From: Eretmocerus hayati
Taxonomy: Eukaryota > Arthropoda > Insecta > Hymenoptera > Aphelinidae
Direction of reading: 5' to 3'
Length of the DNA: 64,000 nucleotides
NCBI GenBank assembly: GCA_029851415.1
Contig: CM056742.1
Coordinates: forward strand, 77,986,748-78,050,747
The number at the start of each line of letters is the position of its first letter. Positions within the stretch are counted from its first letter, which is position 1. The notes below the pieces were generated by a model that saw only the letters and a program-made list of their open reading frames with translations, was not told the DNA's origin and made no database searches. Positions 12,564-25,000 of this stretch are shown here, piece after piece. The position numbers and the translations under genes were made by a program.

Positions 12564-12602
12564 GCCGTGGAATCCCCTACACAATGTGTGCTGTCCCAAA
12601 GT

Positions 12603-12821
12603 TACCCCAAACCGGTTTAACTTTGGGACACGACTTTGAGCGCTCATTTCTTCACTTAGAAGTGTCCAAATGTACTTTATAAATACCACAATCGAAAGCT
12701 AAAGCTGTAAGCTTTCGATTGACTACACATACAATACGCCTCTGGTATGAGACGTACAAGTTTCCCGAGTTCGAAGGGACAAAATGCGATTTTTGTCCCA
12801 AAGTCACTCCAGTGGACGGTA
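12603..12821. mobile_element. Second, shorter MITE of the same family
   Basis: It runs from a TA near 12603 through TTTAACTTTGGGACACGACTT to GTCACTCCAGTGGACGG-TA at 12821. The body matches the right half of the preceding element, including the palindrome CAATCGAAAGC...GCTTTCGATTG. The left end is degenerate, so the exact start is uncertain. The two copies are only about 40 bp apart. Confidence 0.6.
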
Positions 12822-13846
12822 CGTCGAGGAATAAAACGACAGAGGATTCTAGGAAGCGAGCAGTACAACTGCAACGAGAAATATATCGTTCGATCTTTCC
12901 CCTACAGGAAGAGATGGGATATCTCGATAGCATTCTCCACAAAATTATCATAGTAGTAGACGGAAGGGTGACAGACAAAGAAAACGTTTTGGGAGAATGG
13001 AGGAGAAGAATTAGGAGACTGGAAGACCCATTGAAGCAAAGACACGACGGTAGAGTGTAAATACAGGTATGACAGTTGGACGTGTCAATGGTCATCGGAA
13101 CAATGGAAATGATAGACTCATTCAAACTCGAAACGATCGACAAACGCTATAAACGCAACACAACAAGTACAAGAGCTTTACGAACACTGATCAGGTTCAG
13201 CCCACCAAAACCATACATTCATACAGACGACCTGATGAAGAGCTACACAGAGAAGATAGGGAGGGATCACTTGCTTGACAGTGAGTAGAAGAGAACCTCG
13301 TGTGCCCCTTTCTGCTATCAACGAATTTCGCATCAATCGGATACATGATCCCAATCATACAACATGCCAGATTCCAATACGAACAGGGGACCATCACGGA
13401 AATCAGTGAGGCTTGGGAGTTTAGGTAACGCTCTTGATAGTGATGTGATTTTGATCTCAGACATGGACTCTGATATGGGTACGGGTAGAATAGAACCACG
13501 GCATAGTTGACTCAATGTCGTCACGGGATGAATGATGCCCACAAGTGGGTCCAACTCGACTTTACTAAATAGTATTGAGGATCAAAAATATTCGAAATAC
13601 TACAATTTTAGGAGCAATCAAATAGCTACCAACCTTCGACGGAGGGAACATATCTGTTTCCTTATTCATGAGCGGATGCAACAATTCAAAGTCATTGATA
13701 AAGAATACGGATAAACACGTGTTTTAGAGGATAGTAAAATCTGAAGTATCAGGTGAAGCAAGGAGGTGTGTAGGAAACGAAATTCATTGTAGTCTGAACG
13801 AATTATTCGCGGACTTCGGAAGAGCGTATGGCCCACGCGAAGACTA
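12822..13846. other. No supported gene
   Basis: A plus-strand frame of 113 aa (12719-13060) overlaps the MITE for its first third. Its later part is basic and charged (GEWRRRIRRLEDPLKQRHDG) but unrecognised. Nothing else of note before the small element at 13847. Confidence 0.25.
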
Positions 13847-14011
13847 TACAGTGAAACCTGTCAAATTGGGCACCTGTCTGAATTGGGCAGTCCAATGTGG
13901 GACAAAGAGTACCCTCCACATGTTTAATGCCTTCCGTATATTGGGCACCTGTCTATTTTGAGCGTTTTTTCCTGGAATCGAGGGTGCCCAATTCAGACAG
14001 GATTCACTGTA
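13847..14011. mobile_element. 165-bp TA-flanked MITE, pogo/Tigger-like ends
   Basis: The ends are TACAGTGAAACCTGTC at 13847 and GACAGGATTCACTGTA at 14011. They form an inverted pair that continues inward (AAATTGGGCACC with GGGTGCCCAATT). The sequence CAGTGAAACCTG next to a TA is typical of pogo/Tigger-type ends, and TA is the expected target. The repeated GGGCACCTGTCT inside suggests it arose by deletion from a longer parent. It codes for nothing. Confidence 0.75.
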
Positions 14012-14169
14012 TTGGTATACAGAGCAAAGTTTCGTATACCAATTAGCAAGGATTACTGAACCTAGTTCTAAGTCATTTACCCAACACGGCTTGAGAGTGT
14101 CACAACTAGGAGGAAAGCTGTTGGAAGCGACGAATTGCAACATCAATCAGACTTCACCATCCAAACTCC

Positions 14170-14461
14170 TGTAACGTGGTGAGGGGTCTAGTCTCCAGTA
14201 AGAACACGAGTAGTTACTGATTGGTGACTTTAATATATATGAGAGAACTTGTGAGGTGAAAGGGAGTGTGTGAATTATTCGGTTGGTCAGAGCGGTCTGC
14301 CGCGGCATGGCCCGTCGTCCGCGACGATGGGTCGCGACGCGACATCGTACTTGGGTGGGGAAACGGACGATTGTCCGTCAGAAACGCTGACGGTGCAACT
14401 GGTGCATCATCAGGTGACGGGGAGAGGCGCGGGCCAGACGCTCGAGACTCACCACGTCACA
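14170..14461. repeat. LTR-like dispersed repeat, copy 2
   Basis: A 292-bp partner of the repeat at 9507-9799, same orientation, starting TGTAACGTGGTG and ending CACCACGTCACA. The spacing would suit a 4.9-kb LTR element, but the 4.4-kb interior is filled with a tandem duplication and MITEs. No primer-binding site, polypurine tract or pol was found, so two solo copies are equally possible. Confidence 0.7.
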
Positions 14462-14517
14462 GGCGTGCCTGGCCGTGGACTCGCATCGTCCCCGATGCGG
14501 TGACCTATATGACAATG

Positions 14518-16997
14518 TATCGATGGCTCCTACGAAGAGTAACACGTACGCCAAACTTTGGCGAAGAGTAACACTTGCGCGATATCCTCCGACGAAAAGT
14601 ATTACTTGGGCTTGTTATCGACGAAAAGTATCACATAGCGCGGACCACCGGCGAAAAGTATCACTTGGCGCTTGCCGCCGACGAACAGTAACACATAGAG
14701 CTTACCAGCGGCGAAGACTATCACCTGGCGCTGACCACGTCGGACAGATGAGTTTTCCTCTTTTTCGGTTGGGTGGTTGGGTGTAGAAGTTAACAGATTT
14801 AGGAAACTCAAAGAGATGCAGTTTACCTGAACTGTTAATTCATGTTTAGAGTAAGATTTTATGATATTCAAATGCTTTCGTCAGATACACAGAACATTTG
14901 GATAGATTACGAGAGAAAGGTTGAAATGACATTCAGAAAATATCTCGTCGATAACCGATGCAAAATGTAAACACAATCCATGTTCGCGGCCGAAATCCAG
15001 TAAAGCAGTCAAACCCTCAAACAACCGGATGCTCAGACCAAGAATTGTGTCGAGGAAAGAATCAAACCCACAAATGGCCAGATGTTCGGATTAAAAATTT
15101 TATCAGGGAAAAAATCAACCCCGAAACCTGGGAAAAAGCAATCAAACCCGCAAATGCCCGGATGCTTGGATCGAATCTTCTGTCGGGGAGAAACTCCACT
15201 TCTAAACCTAAGAAAGTGATCTAACCCGCAAATATCCGAATGCTCAGACCAAAAACTCTGTTAAGGGATAAAATCAATCCCAAAATCTGGGGAAGCAATC
15301 TAACTCGGAAGTACCCGGATGCCTGGTCCGGGAGTTCTGACAGGTTACACACCCTGACCCTGGTATTCATGATCGTCTCTAACCCGTGATTTACGGACGA
15401 CTATGATTACCAGTGTAAATCTGGAAAGGCTATCAAACCCGCCAAACCCTTGCTGCTGGGTCGAAAAGATTTGTCGGTATGAAAAAAGTCCAAAACATAG
15501 GAAAGCAATCAAACGCGCAGTAAGCTGGATGCTCGCAACAAATATCCTTCTGGTGGAAAAACATACCCTAAAAACTCATAGCATTTACTAATGCAAAGAT
15601 GCAAAGCAACTGTGACGCATCGGTACTTTTTAGATATTCTTGAATTATCATTCAAGTTTCTCGATAGGTGCATGGAATGGATAGTGCAGTGGAAAAGAAG
15701 TGAAACAAATTTCTGTACCAACACTTTTTTTTGAGACCAGAATCGAGTAATTACTCATGGGTCTTTGATAGAACTACCGCAAGAGTTCTAATTAATGAGT
15801 ATGTTCTCATACAAAATAATAATTGAGGCAGTTTACGTGTTTTTCTGCTGTTTTGACCCATTTTTGAGTACATAACTTGAGACCGATTTCAATTGTCTTC
15901 CTAAAATCAATTATAGTTTTCCTTGTGAATCTTTCATAGATCTGAAGCTGACGATGAAGAGGTCTAGCCCAGTATTCCTAGGAGATGAGCGATTCCAAAT
16001 CGAGTGGAGGACATTCAGAAGGGCGGGAAATTTCTCCCACTAATTTTCTTCCATAGCTCAGAACCAACACATCCTTCCGTTGGAAATCGATCACTTTTAC
16101 GTTTGTATGTCTTCCGAAATTCTTACTCGATTCAGGGTCAACTAAAACCCACGATTTCGGAGTGAGGATGGAAAAATCGATGAAATTGACCGACTGTGAT
16201 CGTGAGTGCCGAGAGGACGCAGTTGTCGTGAAATATGTATGGATGAAGATAACTAGTTGCAATGTGTGCATTGATCACTTTCTCGAGAGGCTCCTCAGGC
16301 CGAGATTTTGGACTCCTGCGATTTTGATTATCATCCTGGGTTTTGAGGATGACTCTTCGCTCGTTAGGATTCCTGGCCTGAGCATCCAGTTATTTGCGAG
16401 TTTGACTGCCTTCTCAAGTTTTGGGACTGATTTTTCCGACAGAATGTCCGGTCCAAGCATCCGAGTACTTGCGGGTTTGATCGCCTTTCTAAGTTTTGGG
16501 GTTGATTTTCTCCTTCGACCGGATATTTGGTCCGAGCATCCATCTATTTGCGAGTTTGATTGCCTCCCTAGATTTTGGGGTTGATTCTTCCGACAGAATT
16601 TCCGGTCCGAGCATCTGGCTCTTTGCGGGTTTGATTACCTTCCTGGGTTTTGGGGTTGGTTTCTTCCTCGACAGGATTCTTGGCACGAGCATCTAGTTAT
16701 TTGCGGGTTTGATTGCCCAACTAGGTTTTGGGGTTGGTGTAACCGACCAAATCCTCAGTCCAAGCATCCGGTTATTCCGGTTATTCATCATCTTGATTTA
16801 GATCATTCAACAGCCAGGAGAGATGATACTCCCTGTCGGGCGTGAGAGCTATATGTGATACTTTTCGTCGCTGACAAGCGTCAAGTGATACTTTTCGCCG
16901 GTGGTACGCGTTTGTGTTACTCTTTGCGAATGACAAGTGTCGTGTTACTCTTCGCCGGTGGCTAAGAAAGTGTTTTTCTTCGTAGGAGCCATCGATA
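14518..16997. mobile_element. Foldback-type element with subrepeat-filled inverted arms
   Basis: The outermost ends are inverted: TATCGATGGCTCCTACGAAGA at 14518 and its complement (...TCTTCGTAGGAGCCATCGATA) ending at 16997. Moving inward, both arms first carry short tandem subrepeats of about 30-35 bp built on CGACGAAAAGTATCAC (14540-14750; inverted at 16850-16965). Both then carry longer subrepeats of about 78-80 bp built on CGGATGCTCAGACC and CAATCAAACCCGCAAA (14990-15550; inverted at 16375-16775). The centre (about 15560-16370) is unique, with no recognised gene. Long inverted arms made of tandem subrepeats are the hallmark of Foldback elements of Drosophila. No clear target duplication was seen. 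Confidence 0.7.
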
Positions 16998-18595
16998 TCA
17001 GCTGTGGCCTCTTGAATGGCCTTCGAGTCATATGATTTGAAAAAATCATATGTGCTGCAGTTATGGTTGCAGTAGCGTTTGCGCGAGCAAACGCTTGCTA
17101 GTGTGTGTATGTGTAAAATCATGGTAGAGCGAGAGTGTCGGAGACAGTGAATGTCGCGTCTACAATTTCTTATCGCGAGCTCTCTTTCGATATGTATAAT
17201 CGTTTTTCAACTTTACTATTTCCATTTCCTTGGCTTTAATCTTACAAAATGTGATTTTTTTGTTTGCACAAGATTATGCTCAAAACTTGGAAACATGTTC
17301 GATGGATTTCTCAAAATCATAAATATGTTTGATGGAATTTTCGAAAATTATTAATTATCAATTGTTAATAACTAATCGTCTCAATTCTATGAATATTCAT
17401 ATGAGGTTCTATACCTCTATTCGATGCAAATGTTTCACGAAATTATCAAAGCATTGGAATGTCTGGGAAAAATTATCAATAATATATTGTTTATAAACAA
17501 TGTCCCTTAGTTCTATGGTTATTTATATGAGGATCTCTACTTCAATTTAATTGGCAAATTTTTCCCCAAAGAGTTCATTTTTGTATGAACAGTACCTTGA
17601 ATGTTATTAATAAATTATACAATAAACAAGTAGTATACATAATATAATTGTCCATGGTTGGGGTATATTGTTCAAAAGTGACATTCGTCAAATTTTCGGC
17701 TGCCCAAGATTTGGGTTGCAAAGAGGCCGATTATTTCTATCGGTCTCCCACTGTTTCTCCTTCGTACTCCGGTGTACAATAGGTATACTTTATATAGCTA
17801 TATACTGCTATAGTTTGGTATAGCATTGAGAAATTTTTATCGCTTGCAGCTGTGGGAACATTTCCCATCAGCCACAAGAAATACTTTTTCTTTTTTGAGA
17901 TGATTTCAAATCTCATTTCGATTCTAACATTATAATATTTTTGGACCGATTATTACATGGAGTTTTGGTTCAAAAAGCATGGCAAATGGTTCTCTCGAAA
18001 CATGAAATTGTGAATTTCGCACTGTGACAATTTCCAAAATTTGCTTTTTCTGGGAATTTTCGACGAAGTAGTCAAATAGTCCTTGGGAAGACCTTCAATT
18101 AAAGCGTTTGAACGTTAGAATCGGGTCGAAATTGACCGAGTAATGACCGTTTTTGGGTGCTCTCATTTACGTACGAAAAACTGTAATTAATCTGGATTTC
18201 CACGCTACTGTGGTGATTTGACCTTTTTTGGATAGTCGGTCGGTTTTGGTTCTACTAATATACAATATGAGTGATATTCATACCAATTTTCGAGTTGATA
18301 TCATCATAATTTCTCGATATATGACAAAATACGCACTCATTTTTAGTGTCGACGGTAAATTCTCGAATGTAATTTGAACTATATAAAATTGTGGTTTCAA
18401 AAACTTTCTATTCAATCATGGATTCTTGTCGTTGGTCTTACTTCAAGGTATTAGATTATTCAATCTATCTTCTACAATTACACCACGAAATTTGAATTCT
18501 GAGGTAAGAAATTTGAGTTTCCGCATATTGACAAATTTCGCATCGAAATTCTACATTTTTCCCTTTCAAATCCTGTGATCTCGTTTTCGAAGCTT
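16998..18595. other. AT-rich stretch without a gene
   Basis: No frame longer than about 70 aa, no repeat and no RNA gene was seen. The sequence is AT-rich intergenic DNA. Confidence 0.4.
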
Positions 18596-19545
18596 CTAAT
18601 GGTGTTTATAGCTATTAGTATACTTAGTTATATAGATTTGTCGCAGTAATAACCGTTCACAAACGTGCAAAGATTCTGCGAAGATTCTTTGCAAAGTTCG
18701 CGCTGGCTCGTTGTCGTCAAGTGCCCAAGGAGGCTTCTCACATGGCGGTCGAGCGGATGTCACTTGATATTTTTCAGAAACAGCTAAATAAAATTGGACG
18801 CGACTGTTTCGTACCTCAGAATGCCGTTGAACTTGAGAACTTCTTGAAGACTCGTTCCCACCACTTGGAAGGTTTTCGGCTCGACGTGCAAAGTCGAGTC
18901 CATTTACGTCGAGTCCGCGGTTCTCCTCGCCGGTGTTGCGTGGAATCGTGCTCGCGGATAGCTGAGTCGCGGGCAGCGATGTAAGATCTTCACCCAATGA
19001 AACTGAATGCGAGTGATTATATCCTTCAATCTCGCTCGCGAGCGTATAAATTAGATCGCGACTACTTTGTTTTTCAAGAAGCTGTGCCTCGGCTGTAGGG
19101 GTATTCATGAATAATTTGCGAATATCGTGTATAGCACCGTCCCCATCGATGCTTTCCATATTCCGAGAAAATGTGATAATTTCTCTCAGCTTTGCTGCTA
19201 TGAATTTGTTACAGTTTTCTGCGATGAAATTCTCGAAATTGATATCTCTCGCAGCATGTGTGACAGACACTTCACTCTTTTCTACAGGACTCATGCACTT
19301 GAGCTCTATCATTTTGATCCCATTTGTTGGCACTTCCATTTTCATTTCATCCACAACGGGAATTGAAAAATTCTGAGGCAGCGGGCTTCGGGGTCTGAAT
19401 TACCTCCATATTTCAACAAATAGTCCCTACCAATCAATCCATCACATTTCACTAGTGTGGTGTCGGGGACACCAAAAAATTGCCTGCGCATGTCATTCAT
19501 TTGTATGAAATTGATTCTCATTGAGTTGAACTCATTTCTGGCCAT
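18596..19545 (-). pseudogene. Gypsy-like protease-region remnant
   Basis: Two minus frames (19545-19342, 67 aa; 19354-18596, 252 aa) overlap by a frameshift. The first has LVKCDGLIGRDYLLKYGG, resembling the C-terminal motif of retropepsins in Gypsy-type Pol, where a D-G-(I/L)-(I/L)-G-R-D-(F/Y)-L block closes the protease. The following LRIFQFPL and the MEVPTNGIKMIELKC block fit the stretch between protease and reverse transcriptase. The rest of the 252-aa frame is Ser/Glu-rich linker. No reverse transcriptase follows, so the element is truncated. It may belong to the same decayed element as the gag-like frames at 7.8-8.6 kb; that link is inference. Confidence 0.45.
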
Positions 19546-19889
19546 GCCATGAATGGATCAGATTTCAAATTTCTCAATCGTATTAAGATGCTTGACTCTA
19601 CTTGGCTCGTTTACACACTCATCAGTCCCGTAGTCTGTACATTAGGGTGACACTTATTTCTCAAGTTTTTTCTAGACTTACGAGTACCCCCTAGATCGTT
19701 TCTGAATGCCAGGAAAATGGATTTCCGACCATCCCGGGTCCCGAAGAAAAATTAAACTGTGCTGCGACGAGCCGACGTTTAGTGGAATTGAATAAAAAAC
19801 TCTCGTTTTTTATTCTCCGACTAGGCGAGACTGGACTACCCTGTTCAGCTTCCGGGAGGCTAGAGAATACCTCTCGATATCATTTCTCA

Positions 19890-22047
19890 CATGAATTTCA
19901 GTTCAAAATTGCAGTTCTACGTAGAATGACTCGTTCTTCCATACCATCTCTCCTCATTTTGGCCGATACAAACGGACTCGAATTCCGCCATAATTTTGCA
20001 CAATGCTGTTCTTCATGTAAAATTTTGTGCTAAATTTGAATCCGCCCTCATAACGGAGTTGAGAGTGGGCTGAGATGGTCAAAATTGCAGTTTCACACAG
20101 AAATATTCGTTCTCCATACCGTTTTCCCTCATATTGGCCGAAACAAACAGACTAAAACTCCGCAACAATTCTTGCACAGTGCTGTTTTTCATGTAAAACT
20201 TTGTGCTGGATTCGAATCCACCCTCACATCAGAGGTTAGAGTGAGATAAAATGGTTATGATTGCAGTCTGTCACAGAAATATTCGTATACCATTCGCCCT
20301 CATTTTGGCCAATACAAACGGACTTAAACTCCGCAAAGAGAGAGCAGTGTTAGCTCAGTCGGTAGCGTGCTAGCTTCGGAATCAACACTGCTCGAGGGGT
20401 CGTGAGTTCGATTCCCGGCGAAATCACTCAGAAATTTTTTCTGAGATTTTTTCGACGGGAAAAGGAACCTCCACGACCCCCCTGCTTTGGAATGGCGTTT
20501 TTCCCGGGATTATCCTTCAGAGAAATCCTGGGTTTTCCCATTTAACTAGGTTCGACCAGCGGGCCTTGGGCGAATGAGAAGCAGGGGGAGGGTGGGTGAC
20601 GTAGGGAGTTAATAAGCCGACCAAGAGTGCCTTCCTGGGTGCACGGGGAGGTGCGGGTAATGTCGGCATTACCAGCATTGGAGTTTGAGTCTCACCAAAT
20701 CATGGCCTTGCAAACCATGAAGAGGCTCTCTCCGGGAACGCTAAGGGTACAGCGGATCCGATGTCTCACTTCGTGAGACAGGGAATGTCGGCCTCACCGG
20801 CTTTGGAGAGAGGCATCCCATGGCTGCAAACCATGGCGTAGGTCACTTCGGGGGAACTGGAATCCATGTGAGAGGAAAAATTCGGGCATAACTCTTCACA
20901 CCAAGGTGGTAAAGGGGCCCCCCGTGCTAGGCCGAGAAGGCTGCGAGGGGATCTCGAGAAAAAAATAAATAAATGAACTCCGCGAAGATCTTTGCACAAT
21001 GCTGTTTATCATGGGAAATTTTGTACTGAATTTGAATCCGCCCTCATTACGGAGGTGAGAGTGGGCTGAGGTGGTCAAAATTACAGTTTCACACAGAAAT
21101 ATTCATTTTTTATACCTTCTCTCCTCAATTTGGCCAATACGAATGGACTAAATTCCGCCAAAATTTTCGCACAATGCTGGTTTCATGTCAAGTTTCGTAC
21201 TGAATTCAAATCCGCCCTCATAACGGAGGTAAAAGTGGGCTGAGATGGTCAAAATTGCAGTCTTACGCAGAACTACTCGTTTTTTTATACCTTCTCTCCT
21301 CATTTCGGCCAATACAAACGCACTAATACTCCGCAAAAATTTTTGCACAATGCTGTTTTCCATATGGATTCTTTGTGCTAAATTTGAATCCGCCCTCACA
21401 TCGGAGGTGGGAGTGGGCTGAAATGGTTAAAATTGCAGTTCTGAACAGAAATATTCGTTCTTCATACCGTTTTCCATCATTTTGGCTAATACAAACGGAC
21501 TGAAACTCCGCAAAAATCTTTGCACAATGCTGTTTTCTACGTAAAATTTCGTGCTGAATTGGAATCCGCCCTCACATCGGAGGTGAGAGTGAGCTTAAAT
21601 GGTCATAATTGCAGTTTTACACAGAAATATTCGTATAACGTTTTCCCTCATTATTGCCAATACAAACGGACTAAAACTTCGGAAGATTATCGTACAATGC
21701 TGGTTTTTATGTGGAATCTTGTGCTGAATTTGAATCCGCCCTCATAACGGAGCTTAGAGTGAGCTGAAATAGTCAAATTGCAGTGTTACACAGAAATCTT
21801 CTCCATACCGTTTCCCTCATTTTGATCGATACAAACGGACTCAAACTCCGCGAAGATTCTTTTACAATGCTGTTTTTCATGTAAAATTTCAGGCTGAATT
21901 CAAGTCCGCCCTCCTATCGAAGGTCAAAGTGAGCTGAGATGGTCAAACTTGCAGTTTCACGCAGAATCACTCGTTTTTTCATACCTTCTCTCCTCCTTTG
22001 GCCAATACAAGCGGACTAAATGTCCGCTATAATTTTGCTCAATGCTC
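19890..22047. repeat. ~175-bp satellite array, left block
   Basis: The monomer of about 174-176 bp is marked by CACAATGCTGTT, CCGCCCTCA...CGGAGGT, AAATTGCAGTTTTACAC and CATTTTGGCCAATACAAACGGACT. About eight to nine monomers are present once the SINE at 20339 is removed. Copies differ by scattered substitutions. Because the monomer length is close to a multiple of three, long minus-strand frames run through several copies with a repeating 58-aa pattern. I treat these as a by-product of the repeat. Confidence 0.9.
20339..20975 (+). mobile_element. tRNA-derived SINE inserted in the satellite
   Basis: The 5' head has pol III promoter boxes: A box TTAGCTCAGTCGG at about 20352 and B box GAGTTCGATTCCC at about 20403, spaced as in a tRNA. 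A body of about 550 bp follows, with an internal duplicated segment (AATGTCGGCATTACC and AATGTCGGCCTCACC), ending in an A-rich tail (AAAAAAATAAATAAAT). It is flanked by an almost perfect 12-bp target duplication, AACTCCGCAAAG (20327-20338) and AACTCCGCGAAG (20976-20987). Both copies are satellite sequence, so this is an insertion into a monomer by LINE-type machinery. It is unusually long for a SINE. Confidence 0.85.
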
Positions 22048-25000
22048 TTTTTCTTTCTCTAAAGAGAAAGCTTTGTTTTCATCCCAACGAAAATTTGATC
22101 AAATTTTTCATTAAAATCAACATATTTTTCAACAAAATCCCTCTTATCGAAAAAAGCCAACGACCATTCTCTTCCCCTCGCCAAAAGGTATCAAATGTAG
22201 GTAACACTTTTCCTCCTAATGTCCTCCCAAATCTGCCAAAGACTCATCTTTCCACCCCATTTTCCGTGTTTGTGTGTGTGTATGTATGTATGTTGTTTTA
22301 TATTGGACATGCTTTCTCTTTTACTATTCGCCTTATCAACTTTTGGCTTTCTACAAGTTGTACAGAATCCAATTTCTGAGAGCCCAGTGATTTGGCACCT
22401 TTCGGCTCCCAGTCAAATTTGATCCATGGGCTTTTTGAACAAAAAGTGCTCAAATTTAAACTTTTAATACATAAATATCTTTTTCCCACACACTCTCACA
22501 ACAAATTGAGTCACCTAAACTATGATTTTTTCTGCGAGATCTATCGATTGGTTAATACCGAAATCCCATTTAATCTCTACAGATCTCAAATTTTCAAAAG
22601 AATCAAAATTTTCACCAAAAATTTTTTTTTGAGCCTTTTTAAACCTACCGCATCCAAATTCTGTCTCAACCAACTAATAGATATCATCGAAAGAACCTAA
22701 GACTAGATGGCTCAAATCCTTCTGAAAAGCTCCCTCCAAAAAATAATTCAAAAAATAAAGGAAAATTTCCGTTAATATTCAATTTTTCCGCCTACCTTCC
22801 TTCATGACTCATTTATCTCAATCTTGATGACCTAAACTATGATTTTTTCTGCGAGATCTATCGATTGATTAATACCGAAATTCCGATTAATCTCTACAGA
22901 TCTCAAATTTTCAAAAAAATCAAAATTTTCACCAAAAATTTTCTTTTAGCCTTTTTAAACCTACCGCATCCAAATTCTGTCTCAACCAACTAATAGATAT
23001 CATCGAAAAAACCTAAGACTAGATGGCTCAAATCCTTCTAAAAAGTTCCCTCCGAAAAATAATTCAAAAAATAGAGGAAAATTTTCCTTAATATTCAATT
23101 TTTCCTCCTACCTTCCTTCATGACTCATTTATCTCAATCTTGATGACCTGAACTATGATTTTTTCTGCGGGATCTATTGATTGGTTGATACCGAAATTTC
23201 ATTTAATCTCTACAGATCTCAAATTTTCAAAAAAATCAAAATTTTCAAAAAAATCAAAATTTTCACCAAAAATTTTTTTTTAGCCTTTTTAAACCTACCG
23301 CATCCAAATTCTGTCTCAACCAACTAATAGATATCATCGAAAAAACCTAAGACTAGATGGCTCAAATCCTTCTGAAAAGCTCCATCCAAAAAATAAGTCA
23401 AAAAATGAAGGATTTTCCCTTGATACTCAATTTCTCCTCCTACCTTCCTTCATGACTCATTTATCTCAATCTTGATGACCTAAACTATGATTTTTTCTGC
23501 GAGATCTATCGATTGGTCAATACCGAAATTTCATTTAATCTCTACAGATCTCAAATTTTCAAAAAAATCAAAATTTTCACCAAAAAATTTTTTTGATCCT
23601 TTTTAAACCTACCGCATCCAAATTCTGTCTCAACCAACTAATAGATATCATCGAAAAAACCTAAGACTAGATGGCTCAAATCCTTCTAAAAAGCTCCCTC
23701 CAAAAAATAATTCAAAAAATAAAGGAAAATTTCCCTTAATATTCAATTTTTCCTCCTACCTTCCTTCATGACTCATTTATCTCAATCTTGATGACCTAAA
23801 CTATGATTTTTTCTGCGAGATCTATCAATTGGTCAATACCGAAATTTCATTTAATCTCTACAGATCTCAAATTTTCAAAAAAATCAAAATTTTCACCAAA
23901 TAATTTTTTTTTAGCCTTTTTAAACCTACCGTATCCAAATTCTGTCTCAACCAACTAATAGATATCATCGAAAACACCTTAGACTAGATGGCTCAAATCC
24001 TTCTGAGAAGCTCCATCCAAAAAATAAGTCAAAAGATAAAGGAAAATTTCCCTTAATATTCAATTTTTCCCCCTACCTTCCTTCATGACTCATTTATCTC
24101 AATCTTGATGACCTAAACTATGATTTTTTCTGCGAGATCTATCGATAGGTCGATACCGAAATTTCATTTAATCTCTACACATCTCAAATTTTCAAAAAAA
24201 TCAGAATTTCCACCAAAAAATTTTTTTTGAGCCTCTTTAAACCTACCGCATCCAAATTCTGTCTCAACCAACTAATAGATATCATCGAAAAAACCTTAGA
24301 TTAGATGGCTCAAATCCTTCTAAAAAGCTCCCTCCAAGAAATAATTCAAAAAATAAAGGAAAATTTCCCTTAATGTTCAATTTTTCCTCCTACCTTCCTT
24401 CATGACTCATTTATCTCAATCTTGATGACCTAAACTATGATTTTTTCTGCGAGATCTATCGATTGGTCAATACCGAAATTTCATTTAATCTCTACAGATC
24501 TCGAATTTTCAAAAAAATCGAAAATTTTCACCAAAAAATTTTTTCTGAGTCTTTTTAAACCTACCGCATCCAAATTCTGTCTCAACCAACTAATAGATAT
24601 CATCGAAAAAACCTAAGACTAGATGGCTCAAATCCTTCTATAAAGCTCCATCCAAAAAATAAATCAAAAAATAAAGGAAAATTTCCCTTAATATTCAATT
24701 TTTCCTCCTACCTTCCTCCATGACTCATTTATCTCAATCTTGATGACCTAAACTATGATTTTTTCTGCGAGATCTATCGATTGGTTAATACCGAAATCCC
24801 ATTTAATCTCTACAGATCTCAAATTTTCAAAAAAATCAAAATTTTCACCAAAAACTTTTTTTTAGCCTTTTTAAACCTACCGCATCCAAATACTGTCTCA
24901 ACCAACTAATAGATATCAACGAAAAAACCTTAGACTAGATGGCTCAAATCCTTCTGAAAAGCTCCATCCAAAAAATAAGTCAACAAATAAAGGAAAATTT

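Noticed and set aside
9507..14461. A complete LTR retrotransposon between the two 293-bp repeats
   Set aside because: No primer-binding site, polypurine tract, gag or pol was found and the flanks show no target duplication. Kept only as two LTR-like repeats.
14540..14750. CRISPR-like regularly spaced short repeats
   Set aside because: The units are degenerate and contiguous without unique spacers, occur inverted at the other end of the element, and the genome is eukaryotic.
20345..20425. A possible functional tRNA gene
   Set aside because: The A and B boxes are good, but the acceptor and anticodon stems do not fold as a standard tRNA and the unit continues into a 550-bp body with an A-rich tail and target duplication. 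It is a SINE head.
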